Assembly: GCF_964019385.1 (NCBI RefSeq)
Contig: NC_088655.1
Location: 13,628,731-13,692,730 of the forward strand
Length of the DNA: 64,000 nt
Source: Sycon ciliatum
Taxonomy: Eukaryota > Porifera > Calcarea > Leucosolenida > Sycettidae
Reading direction: 5' to 3'
In this document: positions 11,755 through 25,343 of the stretch, piece after piece
Numbering within the stretch: position 1 is the first letter of the stretch
Layout: each line of letters opens with the position of its first letter
Program-made: the position numbers and the translations under genes
Notes under the pieces: generated by a model
Database searches by the model: none
What the model saw: the letters and a program-made list of their open reading frames with translations, nothing else
What the model was told of the DNA's origin: nothing

Positions 11755-14323
11755 ATCAAACCAATGCGACCACTGACATTACAGCTGGGTCACGTTATAG
11801 AGAGGTACGTTGAAATAGGAAGGTAAGCACAAATGGTCAAAATCCGACATTTTCTCACCTTTATGCCCGTTCGAAGCCCAGAAATTGCCAATGACCATTC
11901 TCATCTCGTTTTGTAGCTGGACATAGACAAGGGCACCCAGAAAAAGACCCACATTTCTCTAAAGAACTTGCCCAGGGCTGCTGAAAGCTGGATAATTACC
12001 TATCTCCAAGTTTAGGGCTTGGTACCCGTGAATCTTCACTTTGCGACTAAACTATTCACAGCAGTGCCAAATTTTCTGGGTCACTGAATTTGGGTGCCAG
12101 CGCCCTACAAGCAGACCAAAAATCAAACCAATGCGACCACTGATATTACAGCTGGGTCATGTTATAGAGAGGTACGTTGAAATTCAAAGGTGAGCACAAA
12201 TGGTCAAAATCCGACATTTTCTCACCTTTATGCCCGTTCGCAGATCAGAAAATGACAATGACCATCCTCATCTCGTTGTGTAGCTGGACATAGACAAGGG
12301 CACCAGGAAAAACAGTCACATTTCTATAAAGAACTCGCCCAGGGCTGCTGAAAGCTGGAAAATTACCTATCTCCAAGTTTAGGGCTTGGTACCCGTGAAT
12401 CTTCACTTTGCGACTAAACTATTCACAGCAGTGCTAAAATTTCACAGTCACTGAATGTGGGTGCTAGCGCCCTACAAGCAAACCAAAAATCAAACCAATA
12501 CGACCACTGACATTACAGCTGGGTCACGTTATAGAAAGGTACGTTGAAATAAGAAGGTAAGCACAAATGGTCAAAATCCGACATTTTCTCACCTTTATGC
12601 CCGTTCGCAGCTCAGAAATTGACAATGACCATTCTCATCTCCCTTTGTAGGTGGACATAGACAAGGGCACCCAGAAAAATACCCACATTTCTCTAAAGAA
12701 CTTGCCCAGGGCTGTTGAAAGCTGGATAATTACCTATCTCCAAGTTTAGGGCTTGGTACCCGTGAATCTTCACTTTGCGACTAAACTATTCACAGCAGTG
12801 CCAAATTTTCTGGGTCACTGAATTCGGGTGCCAGCGCCCAACAAGCAGACCAAAAATCAAACCAATGCGACCACTGATATTACAGCTGGGTCATGTTATA
12901 GAGAGGTACGTTGAAATTCAAAGGTGAGCACAAATGGTCAAAATCCGACATTTTCTCACCTTTATGCCCGTTCGCAGCTCAGAAATTGACAATGACCATC
13001 CTCATCTTGTTGTGTAGCTGGAAATAGACAAGGGCACCAGGAAAAACAGTCACATTTCTATAAAGAACTCGCCCAGGGCTGCTGAAAGCTGGATAATTAC
13101 CTATCTCCAAGTTTAGGGCTTGGTACCCGTGAATCTTCACTTTGCGACTAAACTATTCACAGCAGTGCCAAATTTTCTGGGTCACTAAATTCTGGTGCCA
13201 GCGCCCTACAAGCAGACCAAAAATCAAATCAATGCGACCACTGATATTACAGCTGGGTCATGTTATAGAGAGGTACGTTGAAATTCAAAGGTGAGCACAA
13301 ATGGTCAAAATCCGACATTTTCTCACCTTTATGCCCCTTCGCAGCTCAGAAATTGACAATGACCATCCTCATCTTGTTGTGTAGCTGGACATAGACAAGG
13401 GCACCAGGAAAAACAGTCACATTTCTCTAAAAAAATCGCCCAGAGCTGCTGAAAGCTGGAAAATTACCTATCTCCAAGTTAAGGGCTTGGTACCCGTGAA
13501 TCTTCATTTTGCGACTAAACTATTCACAGCAGTGCTAAAATTTCACAGTCACTGAATGTGGGTGCCAGCGCCCTACAAGCAAACCAAAAATCAAACCAAT
13601 GCGACCACTGACATTACAGCTGGGTCACGTTATAGAGAGGTACGTTGAAATAGGAAGGTAAGCACAAATGGTCAAAATCCGACATTTTCTCACCTTTATG
13701 CCCGTTCGCAGCTCAGAAATTGACAATGACCATTCTCATCTCCCTTTGTAGCTGGATAGAGACAAGGGCACCCAGAAAAATACCCACATTTCTCTAAAGA
13801 ACTTGCCCAGGGCTGTTGAAAGCTGGATAATTACCTATCTCCAAGTTTAGGGCTTGGTACCCGTGAATCTTCACTTTGCGACTAAACTATTCACAGCAGT
13901 GCCAAATTTTCTGGGTCACTGAATTCGGGTGCCAGCGCCCTACAAGCAGACCAAAAATCAGTCCAATGCGACCACTGATATTACAGCTGGGTCATGTTAT
14001 AGAGAGGTACGTTGAAATTCAAAGGTGAGCACAAATGGTCAAAATCCGACATTTTCTCGCCTTTATGCCCGTTCGCAGATCAGAAAATGACAATGACCAT
14101 CCTCATCTCGTTTTGTAGCTGGACATAGACAAGGGCACCAGGAAAAACAGTCACATTTCTCTAAAGAACTCGCCCAGGGCTGCTGAAAGCCGGAAAATTA
14201 CCTATCTCCAAGTTTAGGGCTTGGTACCCGTGAATCTTCATTTTGCGACTAAACTATTCACAGCAGTGCTAAAATTTCTCGGTCACTGAATGTGGGTGCC
14301 AGCGCCCTACAAGCAAACCAAAA
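11755..14323 (+). repeat. Seven-monomer higher-order unit 1 (2,569 bp)
   Basis: This has the same order as the preceding 8-mer, but the fourth and fifth monomers are fused into one hybrid at 12856-13222, removing exactly one monomer. The next 2569 bp repeat it with no difference that I could see by eye in the stretches compared, so it is a very recent tandem duplication. Confidence 0.88.
12856..13222 (+). repeat. Hybrid B/A monomer that creates the 7-mer unit
   Basis: It begins as the GGAAATAG type B monomer. At 13091-13094 it switches to the type A sequence GGATAATT and ends GTGCCAAATTTTCTGGG with TCACTAAATTCTGG. These are the 3' features of the CGCGGCTCAAAAATTG monomer that the 8-mer has next. 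The switch lies in or next to CAGGGCTGCTGAAAGCTGGA, which A and B share. This is the expected product of an unequal exchange offset by one monomer. Confidence 0.87.
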
Positions 14324-16892
14324 ATCAAACCAATGCGACCACTGACATTACAGCTGGGTCACGTTATAGAGAGGTACGTTGAAATAGGAAGGTAAGCACA
14401 AATGGTCAAAATCCGACATTTTCTCACCTTTATGCCCGTTCGAAGCCCAGAAATTGCCAATGACCATTCTCATCTCGTTTTGTAGCTGGACATAGACAAG
14501 GGCACCCAGAAAAAGACCCACATTTCTCTAAAGAACTTGCCCAGGGCTGCTGAAAGCTGGATAATTACCTATCTCCAAGTTTAGGGCTTGGTACCCGTGA
14601 ATCTTCACTTTGCGACTAAACTATTCACAGCAGTGCCAAATTTTCTGGGTCACTGAATTTGGGTGCCAGCGCCCTACAAGCAGACCAAAAATCAAACCAA
14701 TGCGACCACTGATATTACAGCTGGGTCATGTTATAGAGAGGTACGTTGAAATTCAAAGGTGAGCACAAATGGTCAAAATCCGACATTTTCTCACCTTTAT
14801 GCCCGTTCGCAGATCAGAAAATGACAATGACCATCCTCATCTCGTTGTGTAGCTGGACATAGACAAGGGCACCAGGAAAAACAGTCACATTTCTATAAAG
14901 AACTCGCCCAGGGCTGCTGAAAGCTGGAAAATTACCTATCTCCAAGTTTAGGGCTTGGTACCCGTGAATCTTCACTTTGCGACTAAACTATTCACAGCAG
15001 TGCTAAAATTTCACAGTCACTGAATGTGGGTGCTAGCGCCCTACAAGCAAACCAAAAATCAAACCAATACGACCACTGACATTACAGCTGGGTCACGTTA
15101 TAGAAAGGTACGTTGAAATAAGAAGGTAAGCACAAATGGTCAAAATCCGACATTTTCTCACCTTTATGCCCGTTCGCAGCTCAGAAATTGACAATGACCA
15201 TTCTCATCTCCCTTTGTAGGTGGACATAGACAAGGGCACCCAGAAAAATACCCACATTTCTCTAAAGAACTTGCCCAGGGCTGTTGAAAGCTGGATAATT
15301 ACCTATCTCCAAGTTTAGGGCTTGGTACCCGTGAATCTTCACTTTGCGACTAAACTATTCACAGCAGTGCCAAATTTTCTGGGTCACTGAATTCGGGTGC
15401 CAGCGCCCAACAAGCAGACCAAAAATCAAACCAATGCGACCACTGATATTACAGCTGGGTCATGTTATAGAGAGGTACGTTGAAATTCAAAGGTGAGCAC
15501 AAATGGTCAAAATCCGACATTTTCTCACCTTTATGCCCGTTCGCAGCTCAGAAATTGACAATGACCATCCTCATCTTGTTGTGTAGCTGGAAATAGACAA
15601 GGGCACCAGGAAAAACAGTCACATTTCTATAAAGAACTCGCCCAGGGCTGCTGAAAGCTGGATAATTACCTATCTCCAAGTTTAGGGCTTGGTACCCGTG
15701 AATCTTCACTTTGCGACTAAACTATTCACAGCAGTGCCAAATTTTCTGGGTCACTAAATTCTGGTGCCAGCGCCCTACAAGCAGACCAAAAATCAAATCA
15801 ATGCGACCACTGATATTACAGCTGGGTCATGTTATAGAGAGGTACGTTGAAATTCAAAGGTGAGCACAAATGGTCAAAATCCGACATTTTCTCACCTTTA
15901 TGCCCCTTCGCAGCTCAGAAATTGACAATGACCATCCTCATCTTGTTGTGTAGCTGGACATAGACAAGGGCACCAGGAAAAACAGTCACATTTCTCTAAA
16001 AAAATCGCCCAGAGCTGCTGAAAGCTGGAAAATTACCTATCTCCAAGTTAAGGGCTTGGTACCCGTGAATCTTCATTTTGCGACTAAACTATTCACAGCA
16101 GTGCTAAAATTTCACAGTCACTGAATGTGGGTGCCAGCGCCCTACAAGCAAACCAAAAATCAAACCAATGCGACCACTGACATTACAGCTGGGTCACGTT
16201 ATAGAGAGGTACGTTGAAATAGGAAGGTAAGCACAAATGGTCAAAATCCGACATTTTCTCACCTTTATGCCCGTTCGCAGCTCAGAAATTGACAATGACC
16301 ATTCTCATCTCCCTTTGTAGCTGGATAGAGACAAGGGCACCCAGAAAAATACCCACATTTCTCTAAAGAACTTGCCCAGGGCTGTTGAAAGCTGGATAAT
16401 TACCTATCTCCAAGTTTAGGGCTTGGTACCCGTGAATCTTCACTTTGCGACTAAACTATTCACAGCAGTGCCAAATTTTCTGGGTCACTGAATTCGGGTG
16501 CCAGCGCCCTACAAGCAGACCAAAAATCAGTCCAATGCGACCACTGATATTACAGCTGGGTCATGTTATAGAGAGGTACGTTGAAATTCAAAGGTGAGCA
16601 CAAATGGTCAAAATCCGACATTTTCTCGCCTTTATGCCCGTTCGCAGATCAGAAAATGACAATGACCATCCTCATCTCGTTTTGTAGCTGGACATAGACA
16701 AGGGCACCAGGAAAAACAGTCACATTTCTCTAAAGAACTCGCCCAGGGCTGCTGAAAGCCGGAAAATTACCTATCTCCAAGTTTAGGGCTTGGTACCCGT
16801 GAATCTTCATTTTGCGACTAAACTATTCACAGCAGTGCTAAAATTTCTCGGTCACTGAATGTGGGTGCCAGCGCCCTACAAGCAAACCAAAA
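14324..16892 (+). repeat. Seven-monomer higher-order unit 2 (2,569 bp)
   Basis: This is the tandem repeat of the unit at 11755-14323 with the same fusion monomer (15425-15791). These two units are the 5138 bp that copy 2 lacks relative to copy 1. The partial units in the rest of the window do not show the 7-mer fusion; the intact 8-mer order returns at 17994. Confidence 0.88.
15425..15791 (+). repeat. Second copy of the 7-mer fusion monomer
   Basis: It has the same B-to-A switch at GGATAATT (about 15661) as the monomer at 12856. It is copied with the 7-mer rather than arising anew. Confidence 0.87.
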
Positions 16893-19094
16893 ATCAAACC
16901 AATGCGACCACTGACATTACAGCTGGGTCACGTTATAGAGAGGTACGTTGAAATAGGAAGGTAAGCACAAATGGTCAAAATCCGACATTTTCTCACCTTT
17001 ATGCCCGTTCGAAGCCCAGAAATTGCCAATGACCATTCTCATCTCGTTTTGTAGCTGGACATAGACAAGGGCACCCAGAAAAAGACCCACATTTCTCTAA
17101 AGAACTTGCCCAGGGCTGCTGAAAGCTGGATAATTACCTATCTCCAAGTTTAGGGCTTGGTACCCGTGAATCTTCACTTTGCGACTAAACTATTCACAGC
17201 AGTGCCAAATTTTCTGGGTCACTGAATTTGGGTGCCAGCGCCCTACAAGCAGACCAAAAATCAAACCAATGCGACCACTGATATTACAGCTGGGTCATGT
17301 TATAGAGAGGTACGTTGAAATTCAAAGGTGAGCACAAATGGTCAAAATCCGACATTTTCTCACCTTTATGCCCGTTCGCAGATCAGAAAATGACAATGAC
17401 CATCCTCATCTCGTTGTGTAGCTGGACATAGACAAGGGCACCAGGAAAAACAGTCACATTTCTATAAAGAACTCGCCCAGGGCTGCTGAAAGCTGGAAAA
17501 TTACCTATCTCCAAGTTTAGGGCTTGGTACCCGTGAATCTTCACTTTGCGACTAAACTATTCACAGCAGTGCTAAAATTTCACAGTCACTGAATGTGGGT
17601 GCTAGCGCCCTACAAGCAAACCAAAAATCAAACCAATACGACCACTGACATTACAGCTGGGTCACGTTATAGAAAGGTACGTTGAAATAAGAAGGTAAGC
17701 ACAAATGGTCAAAATCCGACATTTTCTCACCTTTATGCCCGTTCGCAGCTCAGAAATTGACAATGACCATTCTCATCTCCCTTTGTAGGTGGACATAGAC
17801 AAGGGCACCCAGAAAAATACCCACATTTCTCTAAAGAACTTGCCCAGGGCTGTTGAAAGCTGGATAATTACCTATCTCCAAGTTTAGGGCTTGGTACCCG
17901 TGAATCTTCACTTTGCGACTAAACTATTCACAGCAGTGCCAAATTTTCTGGGTCACTGAATTCGGGTGCCAGCGCCCAACAAGCAGACCAAAAATCAAAC
18001 CAATGCGACCACTGATATTACAGCTGGGTCATGTTATAGAGAGGTACGTTGAAATTCAAAGGTGAGCACAAATGGTCAAAATCCGACATTTTCTCACCTT
18101 TATGCCCGTTCGCAGCTCAGAAATTGACAATGACCATCCTCATCTTGTTGTGTAGCTGGAAATAGACAAGGGCACCAGGAAAAACAGTCACATTTCTATA
18201 AAGAACTCGCCCAGGGCTGCTGAAAGCTGGAAAATTACCTATCTCCAAGTTAAGGTCTTGGCACCCGTGAATCTTCATTTTGCGACTAAACTATTCACAG
18301 CAGTGCTAAAATTTCTCGGTCACTGAATGTGGGTGCCAGCGCCCTACAAGCAAACCAAAAATCAAACCAATGCGACCACTGACATTACAGCTGGGTCACG
18401 TTATAGAGAGGTACGTTGAAATAGGAAGGTAAGCACAAATGGTCAAAATCCGACATTTTCTCACCTTTATGCCCGTTCGCGGCTCAAAAATTGACAATGA
18501 CCATTCTCATCTCGTTTCGTAGCTGGACATAGACAAGGGCACCAAGAAAAAGACCCACATTTCTCTAAAGAACTTGCCCAGGGCTGCTGAAAGCTGGATA
18601 ATTACCTATCTCCAAGTTTAGGGCTTGGTACCCGTGAATCTTCACTTTGCGACTAAACTATTCACAGCAGTGCCAAATTTTCTGGGTCACTAAATTCTGG
18701 TGCCAGCGCCCTACAAGCAGACCAAAAATCAAATCAATGCGACCACTGATATTACAGCTGGGTCATGTTATAGAGAGGTACGTTGAAATTCAAAGGTGAG
18801 CACAAATGGTCAAAATCCGACATTTTCTCACCTTTATGCCCCTTCGCAGCTCAGAAATTGACAATGACCATCCTCATCTTGTTGTGTAGCTGGACATAGA
18901 CAAGGGCACCAGGAAAAACAGTCACATTTCTCTAAAAAAATCGCCCAGAGCTGCTGAAAGCTGGAAAATTGCCTATCTCCAAGTTAAGGGCTTGGTACCC
19001 GTGAATCTTCATTTTGCGACTAAACTATTCACAGCAGTGCTAAAATTTCTCAGTCACTGAATGTGGGTGCCAGCGCCCTACAAGCAAACCAAAA
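16893..19094 (+). repeat. Six monomers of an unfused higher-order unit, copy 1
   Basis: It starts like the 7-mer, but the GGAAATAG type B monomer at 17994 is intact (TTAAGGTCTTGGC end) and is followed by the CGCGGCTCAAAAATTG type A monomer and the CCCTTCGC type B monomer. It therefore matches the 8-mer through its sixth monomer, then gives way to the diverse block at the 9-bp deletion monomer. Near the end it has GCCTATCTCC and TTTCTCAGTC variants shared with 40768-41134. Confidence 0.82.
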
Positions 19095-19452
19095 ATGCGA
19101 CCACTGACATTACAGCTGGGTCACGTTATAGAGAGGTACGTTGAAATAGGAAGGTAAGCACAAATGGTCAAAATCCGACATTTTCTCACCTTTATGCCCG
19201 TTCGCAGCTCCGAAATTGACAATGACCATTCTTATCTCGTTTCGTAGCTGGACATAGACAAGGGCACCAAGAAAAAGACCCACACTTCTCTAAAGAACCT
19301 GCCCAGGGCTGCTGAAAGCTGGATAATTACCTATCTCCAAGTTAACGGCTTGGTACCCGTGAATCTTCACTTTGCGACTAAACTATTCACAGCAGTGCCA
19401 AATTTTCTGGGTCACTGAATTCGGGTGCCAGCGCCCTACAAGCAGACCAAAA
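19095..19452 (+). repeat. Shortened monomer, 9-bp deletion (358 bp), copy 1
   Basis: CAAACCAAT is missing after CCAAAAAT, so the monomer starts AAAAATGCGACC. CCAAT-type direct repeats at the ends make slippage plausible. The only other monomer with this deletion is its superunit counterpart at 41135. Confidence 0.9.
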
Positions 19453-20900
19453 ATCAAACCGATGCGACCACTGATATTACAGCTGGGTCATGTTATAGAG
19501 AGGTACGTTGAAATTCAAAGGTGAGCACAAATGGTCAAAATCCGACATTTTCTCACCTTTATGCCCATTCGCAGCTTAGAAATTGACAATGACCATCCTC
19601 ATCTTGTTGTGAAGCTGGATATAGACAAGGGCACCAGGAAAAACAGTCACATTTCTCTAAAGAACTCGCCCAGGGCTGCTGAAAGATGGAAAATGACCTA
19701 TCTCCAAGTTAAGGGCTTGGTACCCGTGAATCTTCATTTTGCGACTAAACTATTCACAGCAGTGCTAAAATTTCTCGGTCACTGAATGTGGGTGCCAGCG
19801 CCCTACAAGCAGACCAAAAATCAAACAAATGCGACCACTGACATTACAGCTGGGTCACGTTATAGAGAGGTACGTTGAAATAGGAAGGTAAGCACAAATG
19901 GTCAAAATCCGACATTTTCTCATTTTTATACCCGTTCGCAGGTCAGAAATTTACAATGACCATTCTCATCCCGTTTTGTAGCTGGACATAGACAAGGGCA
20001 CCCAGAAAAAGACCCACATTTCTCTAAAGAACTTGCCCAGGGCTGCTGAAAGCTGGATAATTACCTATCTCCAAGATAAGGGCTTGGTACCCGTGAATCT
20101 TCACTTTGCGACTAAACTATTCACAGCAGTGCTAAAATTTCTCGGTCACTGAATGTGGGTGCCAGCGCCCTACAAGCAAACAAAAAATCAAACCAATGCG
20201 ACCACTGACATTACACCTGGGTCACGTTATAGAGAGGTACGTTGAAATAGGAAGGTAAGCACAAATGGTCAAAATCCGACATTTTCTCACCTTTATGCCC
20301 GTTCGCAGCTCAGAAATTGACAATGACCATCCTCATCTTGTTGTGTAGCTGGATATAGACAAGGGCACCAGGAAAAACAGTCACATTAGTCTAAAGAACT
20401 CGCCCAGGGCTGCTGAAAGATGGAAAATTACCTATCTCCAAGTTAAGGGCTTGGTACCCGTGAATCTTCATTTTGCGACTAAACTATTAACAGCAGTGCT
20501 AAAATTTCTCAGTCACTGAATGTGGGTGCCAGCGCCCTACAAGCAAACCAAAAATCAAACCAATGCGACCACTGACATTACAGCTGGGTCACGTTATAGA
20601 GAGGTACGTTGAAATAGGAAGGTAAGCACAAATGGTCAAAATCCGACATTTTCTCACCTTTATGCCCGTTCGCAGGTCAGAAATTGACAATGACCATTCT
20701 CATCTCGTTTTGTAGCTGGACATAGACAAGGGCACCCAGAAAAAGACCCACATATTTCTAAAGAACTTGCCCAGGGCTGCTGAAAGCTGGATAATTACCT
20801 ATCTCCAAGTTTAGGGCTTGGTACCCGTGAATCTTCACTTTGCGACTAAACTATTCACAGCAGTGCCAAATTTTCTGGGTCACTGAATTCGGGTGCCAGC

Positions 20901-20935
20901 GCCCTACAAACAGACCCTGCCCTACAAACAGACCC
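20901..20935 (+). repeat. 18-bp tandem duplication inside a monomer end
   Basis: GCCCTACAAACAGACCCT is followed directly by a second copy of its first 17 bases. With one further extra base in CCATTACCTATTACAG just downstream, the monomer spacing becomes 386 bp. It is unique to copy 1; the copy 2 counterpart of this region has been deleted as part of a four-monomer loss. Confidence 0.88.
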
Positions 20936-23900
20936 AAAATCAAACCAATGCGACCATTACCTATTACAGCTGGGTCATGTTATAGAGAGGTACGTTGAAA
21001 TTCAAAGGTGAGCACAAATGGTCAAAATCCGACATTTTCTCACCTTTATGCCCGTTCGCAGCTCAGAAATTGACAATGACCATCCTCATCTTGTTGTGTA
21101 GCTGGATATAGACAAGGGCACCAGGAAAAACAGTCACATTTCTCTAAAGAACTCGCCCAGGGCTGCTGAAAGATGGAAAATTACCTATCTCCAAGTTAAG
21201 GGCTTGGTACCCGTGAATCTTCATTTTGCGACTAAACTATTCACAGCAGTGCTAAAATTTCTCGGTCACTGAATGTGGGTGCCAGCGCCCTACAAGCAAA
21301 CCAAAAATCAAACCAATGCGACCACTGACATTACAGCTGGGTCACGTTATAGAGAGGTACGTTGAAATAGGAAGGTAAGCACAAATGGTCAAAATCCGAC
21401 ATTTTCTCATTTTTATGCCCGTTCGCAGGTCAGAAATTGAGAATGACCATTCTCATCCCGTTTTGTAGCTGGACATAGACAAGGGCACTAAGAAAAAGAC
21501 CCCCATATTTCTAAAGAACTTGCCCAGGGCTGCTGAAAGCTGGATAATTACCTATCTCCAAGTTAAGGGCTTGGTACCCGTGAATCTTCACTTTGCGACT
21601 AAACTATTCACAGCAGTGCTAAATTTTCTGGGTCACTGAATTCGGGTGCCAGCGCCCTACAAGCAGACCAAAAATCAAACCAATGCGACCACTGATATTA
21701 CAGCTGGGTCATGTTATAGAGAGGTACGTTGAAATTCAAAGGTAAGCACAAATGGTCAAAATCCGACATTTTCTCACCTTTATGCCCATTCGCAGCTCAG
21801 AATTTGACAATGACCATCCTCATCTTGTTGTGTAGCTGGACATAGACAAGGGCACCAGGAAAAACAGTCACATTTCTCTAAAGAACTCGCCCAGGGCTGC
21901 TGAAAGCTGGAAAATTACCTCTCTCCAAGTTTAGGGCTTGGTACCCGTGAATCTTCATTTTGCGACTAAACTATTCACAGCAGTGCTAAATTTTCTCGGT
22001 CACTTAATGTGGGTGCCAGCGCCCTACAAGCAAACCAAAAATCAAACCAATGCGACCACTGACATTACAGCTGGGTCACGTTATAGAGAGGTACGTTGAA
22101 ATAGGAAGGTAAGCACAAATGGTCAAAATCCGACATTTTCTCACCTTTATGCCCGTTCGCAGCCCAGAAATTGACAATGACCATTCTCATCTCGCTTTGT
22201 AGCTGGACATAGACAAGGGCACCCAGAAAAAGACCCACATTTCTCTAAAGAACTTGCCCAGGGCTGCTGAAAGCTGGATAATTACCTATCTCCAAGTTAA
22301 GGGCTTGGTACCCGTGAATCTTCACTTTGCGACTAAACTATTCACAGCAGTGCCAAATTTTCTGGGTCACTGAATTCGGGTGCCAGCGCCCTACAAGCAG
22401 ACCAAAAATCAAACCAATGCGACCACTGATATTACAGCTGGGTCATGTTATAGAGAGGTACGTTGAAATTCAAAGGTGAGCACAAATGGTCAAAATCCGA
22501 CATTTTCTCACCTTTATGCCCGTTCGCAGCTCAGAAATTGACAATGACCATCCTCATCTTGTTGTGTACCTGGACATAGACAAGGGCACCAGGAAAAACA
22601 GTCACATTTCTATAAAGAACTCGCCCAGGGCTGCTGAAAGCTGGAAAATTACCTATCTCCAAGTTAAGGGCTTGGCACCCGTGAATCTTCATTTTGCGAC
22701 TAAACTATTCACAGCAGTGCTAAAATTTCTCGGTCACTGAATGTGGGTGCCAGCGCCCTACAAGCAAACCAAAAATCAAACCAATGCGACCACTGACATT
22801 ACAGCTGGGTCACGTTATAGAGAGGTACGTTGAAATAGGAAGGTAAGCACAAATGGTCAAAATCCGACATTTTCTCACCTTTATGCCCGTTCGCAGCTCA
22901 GAAATTGACAATGACCATTCTCATCTCGTTTCGTAGCTGGACATAGACAAGGGCACCAAGAAAAAGACCCACATTTCTCTAAGGAACTTGCCCAGGGCTG
23001 CTGAAAGCTGGATAATTACCTATCTCCAAGTTTAGGGCTTGGTACCCGTGAATCTTCACTTTGCGACTAAACTATTCACAGCAGTGCCAAATTTTCAGGG
23101 TCACTAAATTCTTATGCCAGCGCCCTACAAGCAGACCAAAAATCAAATCAATGCGACCACTGATATTACAGCTGGGTCATGTTATAGAGAGGTACGTTGA
23201 ATTTCAAAGGTGAGCACAAATGGTCAAAATCCGACATTTTCTCACATTTATGCCCGTTCGCAGCTCAGAAATTGACAATGACCATCCTCATCTTGTTGTG
23301 TAGCTGGACATAGACAAGGGCACCAGGAAAAACAGTCACATTTCTCTAAAGAACTCGCCCAGAGCTGCTGAAAGCTGGAAAATTACCTATCTCCAAGGTA
23401 AAGGCTTGGTACCCGTGAATCTTCATTTTGCGACTAAACTATTCACAGCAGTGCTAAAATTTCTCAGTCACTGAATGTGGGTGCCAGCGCCCTACAAGCA
23501 AACCAAAAATCAAACCAATTCGAACACTGACATTACAGCTGGGTCACGTTATAGAGAAGTACGTTGAAATAGGAAGGTAAGCACAAATGGTCAAAATCCG
23601 ACATTTTCTCACCTTTATGCCCGTTCGCAGCTCAGAAATTGACAATGACCATGCTCATCTCGTTTCGTAGCTGGACATAGACAAGGGCACCCAGAAAAAG
23701 ACCCACATTTCTCTAAACAACTTGCCCAGGGCTGCTGAAAGCTGGATAATTACCTATCTCCAGGTTAAGGGCTTGGTACCCGTGAATCTTCATTTTGCGA
23801 CTAAACTATTCACAGCAGTGCAAAAATTTTACAGTCGCTGAATGTGGGTGCTAGCGCCCTACAAGCAAACCAAAAATCAAACCAATGCGACCACTGACAT

Positions 23901-25343
23901 TACAGCTGGGTCACGTTATAGAGAGGTACGTTGAAATAGGAAGGTAAGCACAAATGGTCAAAATCCGACATTTTCTCACCTTTATGCCCGTTCGCAGCTC
24001 AGAAATTGACAATGACCATACTCATCTCGTTTTGTAGCTGGACATAGACAAGGGCACCAAGAAAAAGACCCACATTTCTCTAAAGAACTTGCCCAGGGCT
24101 GCTGAAAGCTGGATAATTACCTATCTCCAAGTTTAGGGCTTGGTACCCGTGAATCTTCACTTTGTGACTAAACTATTCACAGCAGTGCCAAATTTTCTGG
24201 GTCACTAAATTCTGGTGCCAGCGCCCTACAAGGAGACCAAAAATCAAACCAATGCGACCACTGATATTACAGCTGGGTCATGTTATAGAGAGGTACGTTG
24301 AAATTCAAAGGTGAGCACAAATGGTCAAAATCCGACATTTTCTCACCTTTATGCCCGTTCGCAGCTCAGAAATTGACAATGACCATACTCATCTCGTTTT
24401 GTAGCTGGACATAGACAAGGGCACCAAGAAAAAGACCCACATTTCTCTAAAGAACTTGCCCAGGGCTGCTGAAAGCTGGATAATTACCTATCTCCAAGTT
24501 TAGGGCTTGGTACCCGTGAATCTTCACTTTGCGACTAAACTATTCACAGCAGTGCCAAATTTTCGGGGTCACCAAATTCTGGTGCCAGCGCCCTACTAGC
24601 AGACCAAAAATCAAACCAATGCGACCACTGACATTACACCTGGGTCATGTTATAGAGAGGTACGTTGAAATTCAAAGGTGAGCACAAATGGTCAAAATCC
24701 GACATTTTCTCACCTTTATGCCCGTTCGCAGCTCAGAAATTGACAATGACCATCCTCATCTTGTTGTGTAGCTGGACATAGACAAGGGCACCAGGAAAAA
24801 CAGTCACATTTCTCTAAAGAACTCGCCCAGGGCTGCTGAAAGCTGGAAAATTACCTATCTCCAAGTTAAGGGCTTGGTACCCGTGAATCTTCATTTTGCG
24901 ACTAAACTATTCACAGCAGTGCTAAAATTTCTCGGTCACTGAATGTAGGTGCCAGCGCCCTACAAGCAAACCAAAAATCAAACCAATGCGACCACTGACA
25001 TTACAGCTGGGTCACGTTATAGAGAGGTACGTTGAAATAGGAAGGTAAGCACAAATGGTCAAAATCCGACATTTTCTCACCTTTATGCCCGTTCGCACCT
25101 CAGATATTGACAATGACCATTCTCATCTCGTTTCGTAGCTAGACATAGACAAGGGCACCAAGAAAAAGACCCACATTTCTCTAAAGAACTTGCCCAGGGC
25201 TGCTGAAAGCTGGATAATTACCTATCTCCAAGTTAAGGGCTTGGTACCCGTGAATCTTCACTTTGCGACTAAACTATTCACAGCAGTGCCAAATTTTCTG
25301 GGGCACTGAATTCGGGTGCCAGCGCCCTACAAGCAGACCAAAA

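Noticed and set aside
19531-19785. 84-codon open frame (also at 41571-41825) as a gene
   Set aside because: It is one satellite monomer in which the usual TAG reads AAG; the other end is the ordinary TGA of the GTCACTGAA motif. Nearly all other monomers are interrupted, there is no conserved frame, and the second occurrence is simply the superunit copy.
22486-22740. 84-codon open frame (also at 43039-43293) as a gene
   Set aside because: The same monomer frame is opened by TAG to TAC. The two copies differ at the end (Leu-Gly versus Asp-Ser) because of a short TTTGACAG patch common in other monomers, not through coding constraint.
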